From Desulfobacteraceae bacterium (GTDB lineage Bacteria > Desulfobacterota > Desulfobacteria > Desulfobacterales > UBA11574), in assembly GCA_030671225.1 (NCBI GenBank), contig DAOVAE010000078.1, positions 1-6,170 of the forward strand: DNA of 6,170 nucleotides. Direction: 5' to 3'. This document shows positions 1-5,597 of the stretch, one piece after another (the stretch's first letter is position 1; each line of letters starts with the position of its first letter). The translations under genes were made by a program, and so were the position numbers. A model generated the notes under the pieces. It was not told where the DNA came from and did no database searches. It worked only from the letters and a program-made list of their open reading frames with translations.

Positions 1-801
1 CGCATTGGCGGTATCAATTCCACATTCGACAGGTACAAGCGGGTCGGTATCTCCGTGGATGACTAGAGTCGGTGTGGTGACGGATTTGAGAGCTTCCTTC
101 CTGCTGCCGGTGGCGAGCACTGCGGCGAACTGGCGCGCAACTCCGTCGGGATTAAGACCGCGGGAGTAAGACTCATGGGCCCACTCCCGAACACAGTCCT
201 CATCTATCTGGAACTCAGAACCGGTTAGTATCCGACAGATTCGGACAGAATGATCAACAAAGCCTTTTAGATCCGTGGGTTCGGGTTCAAGCAGAATGGA
301 CAGTACTTCCGGTTTCGGAGGGGGAAGCCCGGGGTCGCTGGTCGAGGACATCATGGATGTCAGCGTCTTCACCCGCTTAGGGTGGTGGATGGCCATCATC
401 TGACCGATCATGGCACCTATGGAGCGGCCTACAATATGAGCCGATTCAATTTTTAGGACATCCAACAGTCCTGCAGCATCGTCAGACATATCTCGCAGCG
501 AATAAGGAGCCCGTGCCCTTTCCCTTTGTGCCATCAGCTTTTTCATAGCGGGTATATCAGGAACACCTGCATTGTCCAACCAGGTCGATAAACCGCAGTC
601 ACGGTTATCAAACCGAATGACCCGGTAATAACGGGCGGCGAGTCGTGAACAAAACTCTTCATCCCAGAAAACCATTTGATTACCGAGGCCCATGATCAGC
701 AGTAAGGGGGATGCGCTGGGATCTCCGAAGGTTTCATAGGCGATTTCAATGCCATTGATTTTGGCGATGGACGGTTTGCTGCGGGAGCGATACTGTGTCA
801 T
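1..801 (-). CDS. Alpha/beta-fold hydrolase, partial (C-terminus outside window)
   Basis: The frame is open from the ATG at 801-799 to the left edge, giving 267 residues with no stop. The C-terminus is therefore missing. The start is well supported: a perfect AGGAGG lies 7 nt upstream. The protein has the order expected of an alpha/beta hydrolase: an N-terminal strand region leading to MGLG (37-40, oxyanion-hole area), the FDNRDCG turn (64-70), the nucleophile elbow G-R-S-I-G with Ser127, and the acid-bearing strand HGDTDPLVP with Asp253 as likely catalytic acid. The catalytic His should lie a few tens of residues further on and cannot be seen. The overall pattern resembles the COG0596 / RdmC-like esterase group from memory. 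The substrate is unknown and could be an ester, lactone or other acyl compound. No signal peptide is seen, so it is probably cytoplasmic. It is transcribed away from trxA. Its G+C (about half in the two 60-base lines I counted) exceeds that of its neighbours, which may mean a separate history. Confidence 0.88.
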   Translation of the reverse strand, partial: MTQYRSRSKPSIAKINGIEIAYETFGDPSASPLLLIMGLGNQMVFWDEEFCSRLAARYYRVIRFDNRDCGLSTWLDNAGVPDIPAMKKLMAQRERARAPYSLRDMSDDAAGLLDVLKIESAHIVGRSIGAMIGQMMAIHHPKRVKTLTSMMSSTSDPGLPPPKPEVLSILLEPEPTDLKGFVDHSVRICRILTGSEFQIDEDCVREWAHESYSRGLNPDGVARQFAAVLATGSRKEALKSVTTPTLVIHGDTDPLVPVECGIDTANA

Positions 802-808
802 GGAATTA

Positions 809-814
809 CCTCCT
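809..814 (-). promoter_or_regulatory. Strong Shine-Dalgarno for the hydrolase gene
   Basis: Read on the minus strand this is AGGAGG, with 7 nt between it and the ATG at 801. It fixes the start codon. No convincing promoter was found upstream on this strand. A TTGACA at 864-859 has only a poor TACCTG hexamer at the right distance. Confidence 0.85.
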
Positions 815-908
815 CATATAGAAAACAATAGGGGTCAGGTAGCAGAACCGGCTTGATGTGTCAACCAGTTGTAATTCTTATAAACTATGCATGAGAGAGG
901 ATTCTACA

Positions 909-937
909 TTGATACCTATCTGTACATTTCCTATATT
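909..937 (+). promoter_or_regulatory. Candidate upstream sigma70-type promoter
   Basis: TTGATA (909-914), a spacer of exactly 17 nt, then TATATT (932-937). That is five of six matches to each consensus hexamer. Transcription would start near 944, about 290 nt before the trxA ATG. It would give either a long trxA leader or a separate small transcript. It lies far from the trxA start and has no obvious gene just downstream, so its function is uncertain. AT-rich DNA produces such matches by chance. Confidence 0.45.
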
Positions 938-1153
938 TGCTAAAACATTAACTGATTTGGCTTCGCTAACAATTGGAATGATGGAAGACAAACTGTAACT
1001 TATTGTATTTTAAGCAGATGAATAATAACTCGAAATATCAAGGAATAAAGAATTGGCCGAAATTTGAGAGGCCCTTGTAACTATTTAATTTGCCTCCATC
1101 CCCTATGCGTGAATAAAAAGAAACCAAAATGGTGCTTTATAAATTTTCGAAGG

Positions 1154-1182
1154 TTGACAATGCATAGTCATAGCACTATATT
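1154..1182 (+). promoter_or_regulatory. Probable sigma70-type promoter of the trxA-trxB-bamD cluster
   Basis: A perfect TTGACA (1154-1159), a 17-nt spacer and TATATT (1177-1182). Transcription would start about 1188-1190, giving a leader of roughly 45 nt before the trxA ATG. The sequence fit and the position both suit a constitutive promoter for the operon. Confidence 0.75.
1164..1179. repeat. Short dyad overlapping the trxA promoter -10 box
   Basis: ATAGT (1164-1168) and ACTAT (1175-1179) form a perfect 5-bp inverted repeat separated by 6 nt. It lies in the promoter spacer and runs into the -10 hexamer. A repressor bound here would block polymerase, but the arms are short and could be chance. 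No regulator family is recognised. Confidence 0.25.
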
Positions 1183-1234
1183 TCAATCTGTTTTTAAATT
1201 TCATTAAGGAAAATTAGAGAAAGGAAATACTGTT

Positions 1235-1558
1235 ATGGCAAAAGATATTTTGGAAATAGGTGACAGCAGCTTTGATGCCGAGGTGTTGCAGTCTGAAAAA
1301 CCGGTATTGGTCGATTTCTGGGCCCCGTGGTGCGGGCCATGTAGGGCAATAGCACCGATGGTTGAAGAACTCGCTGCTGCTTTTGGTGATAAAGTCAAAT
1401 TTGCGAAATGTAATGTTGATGAAAATCCGGCCACACCCAGTAAATTCGGTATAAAATCTATCCCCACCCTTATTTTTTTCAACCAAGGAAAAGTCCTCGA
1501 TAAGATTGTCGGTATAGTTCCCAAATCACAACTTGAGGAAATGATAACCAAGGTTTAA
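1235..1558 (+). CDS. trxA: Thioredoxin
   Basis: A 107-residue protein, the normal length for a cytoplasmic thioredoxin. It reduces disulfides in client proteins through a dithiol pair. The active site W-C-G-P-C has Trp32, Cys33 and Cys36, within the conserved FWAPWCGPC stretch (28-36). The buried Asp27 and the cis-Pro77 (SIPT, 75-78) needed for the thioredoxin fold are present, as is a C-terminal region with the G-x-V-x-x strand pattern. There is one extra Cys59 outside the active site. No signal peptide is present. The ATG at 1235 is preceded by AAGGA (1221-1225) with 9 nt spacing, and a strong promoter lies about 50-80 bp upstream. Its electron donor is encoded next door by trxB, 14 nt downstream, so the pair is almost certainly one functional unit. 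Confidence 0.97.
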   Translation: MAKDILEIGDSSFDAEVLQSEKPVLVDFWAPWCGPCRAIAPMVEELAAAFGDKVKFAKCNVDENPATPSKFGIKSIPTLIFFNQGKVLDKIVGIVPKSQLEEMITKV

Positions 1559-1567
1559 AAGGAAACC

Positions 1568-1573
1568 ATGTAA
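1568..1573 (+). other. Start-stop codon pair (ATG-TAA) overlapping the trxB start
   Basis: The sequence ATGTAATG places an ATG directly followed by TAA, whose last A is the first base of the trxB ATG at 1573. The AAGGA at 1559-1563 is only 4 nt from the upstream ATG but 9 nt from the trxB ATG. The spacing therefore favours the trxB start. Whether ribosomes ever engage the one-codon frame is unknown. Confidence 0.5.
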
Positions 1574-2502
1574 TGAAAGAAGCTGATTACGAGCTTGTAA
1601 TCATCGGCGGTGGTCCTGCCGGACTTACCGCCGGTCTTTATGCTGCGCGTGCCAAGTTAAATGTTATCCTGATTGAAAAGCTTGTACCCGGCGGACAGGT
1701 TGTTATATCCGGCTGGATCGAAAACTATCCCGGCTTCCCGGAAGGAGTCAGCGGTCCCGATCTGGTTCAAAAGATAACCGAGCAGGTAAAACGGTTTGAT
1801 CTGAATATCGAAAGCAATGAAGTTGTTTCAATGGATTTATTTGAACCGGTCAAAAAGATCACTTTAAGCGATAGAACCATTTCAACCCACACTGTCATTA
1901 TAGCTACCGGTGCTTCTCCCAAAAAGCTGGGAGTTCCCGGAGAAGAAAATTTTTACGGCAAAGGTGTTTCTTTTTGTGCTACCTGTGATGGCCCGTTTTT
2001 CAAAGATAGTGTGGTTGCGACTGTCGGTGGCGGAAATACTGCTGTTCAGGAGAGTCTGTTTCTGACAAAATTTGCAAAAAAAGTCTACCTCATTCATCGA
2101 AGAGACAAGCTCCGGGCAGATGCGATTCTTCAGGAACGTGCATTAGCCAATAACAAAATAGAATTTTTGTGGGATTCTGTATTAACCGGGATTAACGGCT
2201 TGACTCATGTTGAAAAAATTTCCGTACAAAATATCAAAACAGGTGATAAAAAAGAACTCCCCGTAGATGGATGCTTTATGTGGGTAGGTATAGTTCCCAA
2301 CACCCATTTCATAGCGGACACCGTAAAGCTAGATGAATACGGTTTTGTTATTGCGGATTTAAATATGGAGACATCGGTTCCTGGTGTGTTTGCGGTAGGT
2401 GATGTCAGAAATACACCTTTACGCCAGATTGCAACCGCAATTGGCGACGGCGCTATTGCAGCTATTACAGCAGAAAATTATATCGAGAACATAAAAAAAT
2501 GA
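1573..2502 (+). CDS. trxB: Thioredoxin reductase (NADPH, FAD)
   Basis: A 309-residue low-molecular-weight thioredoxin reductase that transfers electrons from NADPH through FAD and a redox disulfide to thioredoxin. In order: the FAD dinucleotide motif GGGPAG (12-17), GGQ (40-42) of the FAD site, an ATGA strand end (111-114), the redox-active C-A-T-C (Cys135, Cys138), the NADPH Rossmann motif VGGGNTA (151-157), and HRRDKLRA (175-182), whose Arg residues contact the 2'-phosphate and point to NADPH over NADH. The C-terminal FAD motif GVFAVGDVRN (271-280) is followed by RQIATAIGDG (284-293). All key parts are intact and the length is standard. The start follows AAGGA (1559-1563) with 9 nt spacing. 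The final TGA overlaps the bamD ATG as ATGA. The substrate is most likely the adjacent TrxA. Some relatives use ferredoxin or other donors, but the HRRD motif argues against that here. Confidence 0.96.
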   Translation: MKEADYELVIIGGGPAGLTAGLYAARAKLNVILIEKLVPGGQVVISGWIENYPGFPEGVSGPDLVQKITEQVKRFDLNIESNEVVSMDLFEPVKKITLSDRTISTHTVIIATGASPKKLGVPGEENFYGKGVSFCATCDGPFFKDSVVATVGGGNTAVQESLFLTKFAKKVYLIHRRDKLRADAILQERALANNKIEFLWDSVLTGINGLTHVEKISVQNIKTGDKKELPVDGCFMWVGIVPNTHFIADTVKLDEYGFVIADLNMETSVPGVFAVGDVRNTPLRQIATAIGDGAIAAITAENYIENIKK

Positions 2503-3167
2503 AACGTATTTTAGTCTTCGGCCTCATTTCATTGCTTGTAGTTTCGGGCTGTGCATGGTTCGATACCAAAGAAGAAAAAACAGCACAGGAACTGGCAAGT
2601 GATGGGATGGATCAATTCAACAGAGGGAAATATAGAAAAGCGATAGAATCGTTTGAGAAACTCAAAGACTGGTATCCTTTCAGTAAATTTGTGATTCTTG
2701 CGGAACTGAAAATCGCCGATGCCTATTACAATATAAAAGAGTATGAAGAGGCTGTCGCAGCATATGAAGAGTTTGAAAACCTTCATCCACGAAATGAAGC
2801 CGTACCGTATACCATCTATCAGAGCGGGCTCTGTTATTTTGAACAGATAGATACTGTGGACAGGGATCAGACATCGGCTAAAAAAGCACTCGATACTTTC
2901 AATCGTCTCAAGAAACAGTTCCCGGTGGATTCATATGCAATCAAAGCCCAAGAACATATAAAAAAATGTCTGAAAAGCCTTGCCGCGCATGAATTCTATG
3001 TTGGAATTTTTTATTTAAAGAGCAAGCATTATAAAGCAGCCTTAAATCGTTTCAAGTCTGTACTTTCCAACTATCCTGATGTAGGAGTTCACCAAACGGC
3101 TTTGCAGTATATTGCCCTTTGCGAGGCATTGTTAAAAGAACAACAGGAAAAAGAGGCCTCGCAATAA
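2499..3167 (+). CDS. bamD: Outer membrane protein assembly factor BamD (TPR lipoprotein)
   Basis: A 222-residue predicted lipoprotein. Residues 1-17 form a signal peptide (basic MKR, then a hydrophobic run), and the lipobox V-S-G-C places the lipidated Cys18 after cleavage by signal peptidase II. Ala19 at +2 suits sorting to the outer membrane. The rest is helical tetratricopeptide repeats. The first has the A-x6-G-x-Y-x-x-A-I-x-x-F pattern (about 33-52) with YPFSKF after it, and further repeats lie near 69-95, 125-150 and 165-195. The RDQTSAKKALDTF stretch near 122-134 is typical of BamD (YfiO). BamD works with BamA to insert beta-barrel proteins, so the host has an outer membrane. Size is slightly below E. 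coli BamD. The ATG overlaps the trxB stop (ATGA) and only a weak ribosome site is seen, so translation is probably coupled to trxB. A generic TPR lipoprotein is the main alternative. Confidence 0.88.
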   Translation: MKRILVFGLISLLVVSGCAWFDTKEEKTAQELASDGMDQFNRGKYRKAIESFEKLKDWYPFSKFVILAELKIADAYYNIKEYEEAVAAYEEFENLHPRNEAVPYTIYQSGLCYFEQIDTVDRDQTSAKKALDTFNRLKKQFPVDSYAIKAQEHIKKCLKSLAAHEFYVGIFYLKSKHYKAALNRFKSVLSNYPDVGVHQTALQYIALCEALLKEQQEKEASQ

Positions 3168-3181
3168 AAGTCACAAAAAAC

Positions 3182-3210
3182 TTTACACGCTGATTGTTAT
3201 GGTGTATTAA
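3182..3210 (+). promoter_or_regulatory. Candidate promoter for rpmB
   Basis: TTTACA (3182-3187), a 17-nt spacer and TATTAA (3205-3210) lie in the 76-bp gap between bamD and rpmB. The -35 matches five of six bases and the -10 four of six. Transcription would start near 3217, leaving a leader of about 27 nt containing AGGAG (3231-3235). No terminator hairpin precedes it, so rpmB may also be read from the trxA promoter. Confidence 0.45.
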
Positions 3211-3243
3211 GGCAGATTTTGACAGATATGAGGAGAAATAATA

Positions 3244-3435
3244 ATGGCCAAAATGTGTGAAATATGCGGAAAAAAACCGCTTTTTGGCAATAATGTGAGC
3301 CACGCCCATAATGTAACAAAACGCCGTTTTAATCCAAACCTTCAGAGGGTGCGGGCATTGCATAAGGGCAGGATTAAAAGAATGGTAGTCTGCACAAACT
3401 GTATAAAGTCAGGTCATATTATAAAGGCTGCCTAA
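3244..3435 (+). CDS. rpmB: 50S ribosomal protein L28 (bL28), zinc-binding form
   Basis: A 63-residue protein of the large ribosomal subunit, the usual short length for many non-gamma-proteobacterial L28 proteins. The start has the family signature [23 protein letters not shown], broken here as [11 protein letters not shown] (1-11) and then NNVSHAHN (16-23). The conserved basic stretch [13 protein letters not shown] follows (25-37). Two Cys pairs, C5-x-x-C8 and C50-x-x-C53, match the C+ (zinc-ribbon) type of L28, whereas some bacteria carry or add a C- copy lacking them. The start follows AGGAG (3231-3235) with 8 nt spacing. The gene converges on the rel/spo gene with 6 nt between the two stops. 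rpmG, its common partner in other genomes, is not beside it. Confidence 0.97.
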   Translation: MAKMCEICGKKPLFGNNVSHAHNVTKRRFNPNLQRVRALHKGRIKRMVVCTNCIKSGHIIKAA

Positions 3436-3439
3436 CAAA

Positions 3440-3447
3440 GGTTAACC
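3440..3447. repeat. Palindrome GGTTAACC at the rpmB / rel convergence
   Basis: This perfect 8-bp palindrome contains the TAA stop of the rel/spo gene (minus strand, 3444-3442) and sits just past the rpmB stop. It has no loop and no T-run, so it is not an intrinsic terminator. No other good terminator hairpin was seen nearby on either strand. Confidence 0.3.
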
Positions 3448-5589
3448 ATCTATTCTATTTACTTCCTGAATATGGCTCACCTTTCTGATAGCCGAGAGAA
3501 TCCTGTTTAAGTGTTCGGTATTTTCAACGGCTATGGTAAAAAAACTGTCGACGATTTTATCTCCCCGGGTGTCCGTATTTGCACTGACTATATTCGCACC
3601 ATTTTTGCTGATATTGGCAGCAATATCAGCCAGCATTCCAACTCTATCGTAGGAACGAACTCGGATCTTCACAGGGTATGTCTCTTTAATATCCACGTTC
3701 CACTCCACGTCAATTTGCCTTTCGGGACTCATTTTCAAGGCATTGACACAACGGGTTCTGTGGACTGTAACACCGTAACCACGTGTGATATAACCTGTGA
3801 TAGGATCTCCCGGAACCGGTTGGCAGCACTTGCCGAACTTTATCAGGATGTCGTCAACACCCTTTACAATTACACCTGCCTTCGGCTTCTTCTTTCGTAC
3901 ACGGCCAATGATCTTGTCTAAGATAGATTCGTGCTTGTCTCTTGGCTCTGGTTTGGGAGCAATCTTTCTTATGATCTGCAAAGGTGTAATTTTACCGTAA
4001 CCTATGCTTGCAATCATATCATCGATTTTCTTAAAGCCGAAATGTTCTACAACCTTGTCCATCTCTTCTGATTTTAAAAGAGTATTAAAATTGAGGCGGT
4101 GCTTACGAAAGGCCTTTTCACACATTTCACGACCAAGGGAGATGCTCCGTGCTTTTTCCTGAATTTTGATCCATTGCCTTATCCTGGAACGTGCCTTGAC
4201 TGTCTTTACAAAATTAAGCCAATCCTTGCTTGGATGACTTCTCTTTGATGTAATAATTTCAACCGTATCTCCGGTTTTCAACTTATATTGCAGCGGAACA
4301 ATACGACCGTTTACTTTGGCTCCTGTACACTGATTCCCCACTTCTGTGTGAATTAAATAGGCAAAATCGACCGGTGTGGCACCTCTGGGGATCGATTTTA
4401 TCTCTCCGCGGGGAGTAAAAATGTAAACTTCATCAGGAAATAGATCGATGCGTACATTTTCTAGAAATTCCTCCGGGTCTCTGAAATCTTCCTGATTTTC
4501 GACCAGATCCTGAATCCAGGAAAAAGCTTTAGTCATTTTCTCATCAAAACGCTTACCTTCCTTGTAGCTCCAGTGGGCGGCGATGCCGGATTTGGCAACC
4601 TTATCCATTTCCCGGCTCCGAATCTGTATTTCTATACGTTCACCAAAAGGACCTATAACTGTTGTGTGAAGGGACTGATACATATTGGGTTTGGGGACAC
4701 CGATATAATCCTTGAATTTTTTAGCAACCGGTTTCCAGAGGGAATGTGTCAAACCGAGAGCTTCATAGCACTGTTGTATTGTATCGAGGATTATCCTAAA
4801 AGCGATAATATCGTATACTTCCTCAAATGCAAGGTTCTGGGAGATCATTTTTTTATAGATGCTGTAGTAATACTTATACCTCCCTAAAACTTCGCATTTC
4901 AGATTGTGTTCATCCATCTTTTTCTTTATGAAACTTTTGACGGTTTCTATATATTTTTCGCCCTCTTCTCTGTCTTTATTGACGAGACTTTCTATTTTAG
5001 AATATTCCTCGGGTTGAAGATACATAAACGAGATATCTTCAAGCTCCTTTTTTATCCAGTAAATACCGAGACGACCGGCAATAGGAGCATAAATGTCAAG
5101 GGTCTCCTGCGCTATTTTTACCCTTTTTTTCTCTGAGTGAAACTCTAGTGTCTTCATGTTGTGAAGCCGGTCCGCAAGCTTGATCAAAATAACCCGGATA
5201 TCATCCGCCATGGCAAGGATCATTTTTCTGATACTCTCGGCCTGACGTGCTTGAGAACCACTGCTAAATGGGAGAACGCTCAACTTGGTTACACCCGAAA
5301 CGATATGCGTTATTTTTTCGCCGAACATAGCGCTTATTTCTTCCGGCGTCGCATGTGTATCTTCGATCACATCGTGCAACAGACCGGATGCAACGCTGAC
5401 AACATCTAGTTTCATGTCAGCCAGAATGCCGGCTACTTCCAGGGGATGAGAAAGATATGGTTCTCCGGATAGACGAACCTGACCATCATGAACCCTGGCC
5501 GAGTAAATATAAGCGCGATCTATGATATCCAGATCAGCATCCGGGTGATATTCGGTAATCTTGTCAATTATATCGTTGATACGGATCAT
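3442..5589 (-). CDS. spoT: Bifunctional (p)ppGpp synthetase/hydrolase, long RelA/SpoT homologue
   Basis: A 715-residue stringent-response enzyme (also called rel, rsh or relA) that makes (p)ppGpp from ATP and GTP/GDP and also hydrolyses it. The HD hydrolase domain (about 20-160) keeps the key residues: Arg39, His48, His72-Asp73, Glu76-Asp77, Asp140 and Asn144. The synthetase domain (about 230-345) has R237-x-K239, S243 and K247, Asp260, the YQSLH motif (304-308) and E320-I-Q322. Next come TGS (about 381-447), a helical linker, the Cys-Cys/zinc-finger domain (Cys588, Cys589, His610, Cys614) and ACT (about 639-715). Both catalytic halves therefore look active. The loop normally read as R-x-K-D is K-F-K-D (291-294), a conservative change. 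The start is the ATG at 5589, where homology begins. An in-frame ATG at 5748 would read through the proS coding region. No good Shine-Dalgarno is visible, and the proS stop is 8 nt upstream, so translation may be coupled to proS. Confidence 0.95.
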   Translation of the reverse strand: MIRINDIIDKITEYHPDADLDIIDRAYIYSARVHDGQVRLSGEPYLSHPLEVAGILADMKLDVVSVASGLLHDVIEDTHATPEEISAMFGEKITHIVSGVTKLSVLPFSSGSQARQAESIRKMILAMADDIRVILIKLADRLHNMKTLEFHSEKKRVKIAQETLDIYAPIAGRLGIYWIKKELEDISFMYLQPEEYSKIESLVNKDREEGEKYIETVKSFIKKKMDEHNLKCEVLGRYKYYYSIYKKMISQNLAFEEVYDIIAFRIILDTIQQCYEALGLTHSLWKPVAKKFKDYIGVPKPNMYQSLHTTVIGPFGERIEIQIRSREMDKVAKSGIAAHWSYKEGKRFDEKMTKAFSWIQDLVENQEDFRDPEEFLENVRIDLFPDEVYIFTPRGEIKSIPRGATPVDFAYLIHTEVGNQCTGAKVNGRIVPLQYKLKTGDTVEIITSKRSHPSKDWLNFVKTVKARSRIRQWIKIQEKARSISLGREMCEKAFRKHRLNFNTLLKSEEMDKVVEHFGFKKIDDMIASIGYGKITPLQIIRKIAPKPEPRDKHESILDKIIGRVRKKKPKAGVIVKGVDDILIKFGKCCQPVPGDPITGYITRGYGVTVHRTRCVNALKMSPERQIDVEWNVDIKETYPVKIRVRSYDRVGMLADIAANISKNGANIVSANTDTRGDKIVDSFFTIAVENTEHLNRILSAIRKVSHIQEVNRIDG

Positions 5590-5597
5590 CGTATAAA

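Larger units (their letters stand above)
802..1234. other. Divergent AT-rich intergenic region, 433 bp
   Basis: This region separates the leftward hydrolase gene from the rightward trxA cluster. It is low in G+C (about one third in the line 961-1020) and has no recognisable gene. Two rightward sigma70-like promoters (909-937 and 1154-1182) are annotated separately. Short open frames exist but are unconvincing. One plus-strand frame runs 891-998 (35 codons) and has no ribosome binding site before its ATG. A plus-strand frame at 1018-1080 has 20 codons. A minus-strand frame of about 42 codons has no plausible ATG start and covers much of the same DNA as the first. I saw no strong hairpin followed by a T-run, no tRNA and no long repeat. 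Confidence 0.7.

Noticed and set aside
836..864. Minus-strand TTGACA (864-859) as promoter for the hydrolase gene
   Set aside because: The hexamer at 17 nt spacing is TACCTG, only two matches to the -10 consensus, and no better spacing was found.
891..998. Plus-strand open frame of 35 codons in the divergent region
   Set aside because: It has no ribosome binding site before the ATG, overlaps the candidate promoter at 909-937, and is matched by an equally open frame on the other strand. In AT-rich non-coding DNA such lengths arise by chance.
1052..1073. GGCC...GGCC possible hairpin in the intergenic region
   Set aside because: The stem is only 4 bp with a loop of about 11 nt and no T-run, too weak for a terminator or a stable structure.
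1018..1080. Plus-strand 20-codon open frame (possible leader peptide)
   Set aside because: It has no Shine-Dalgarno, no run of a single regulatory amino acid and no following attenuator hairpin.
859..1168. Shared words TGTCAACC / GGTTGACA and ACTATGCAT / ATGCATAGT on opposite strands of the intergenic region
   Set aside because: The order of the two words differs at the two ends, so they do not form one inverted repeat. Matches of 8-9 nt are expected by chance in a region of this size.
3485..3921. Plus-strand open frames inside the rel/spo gene and similar long antisense frames elsewhere
   Set aside because: They are shadows of strongly conserved coding sequence on the other strand, and their translations have no recognisable domain.
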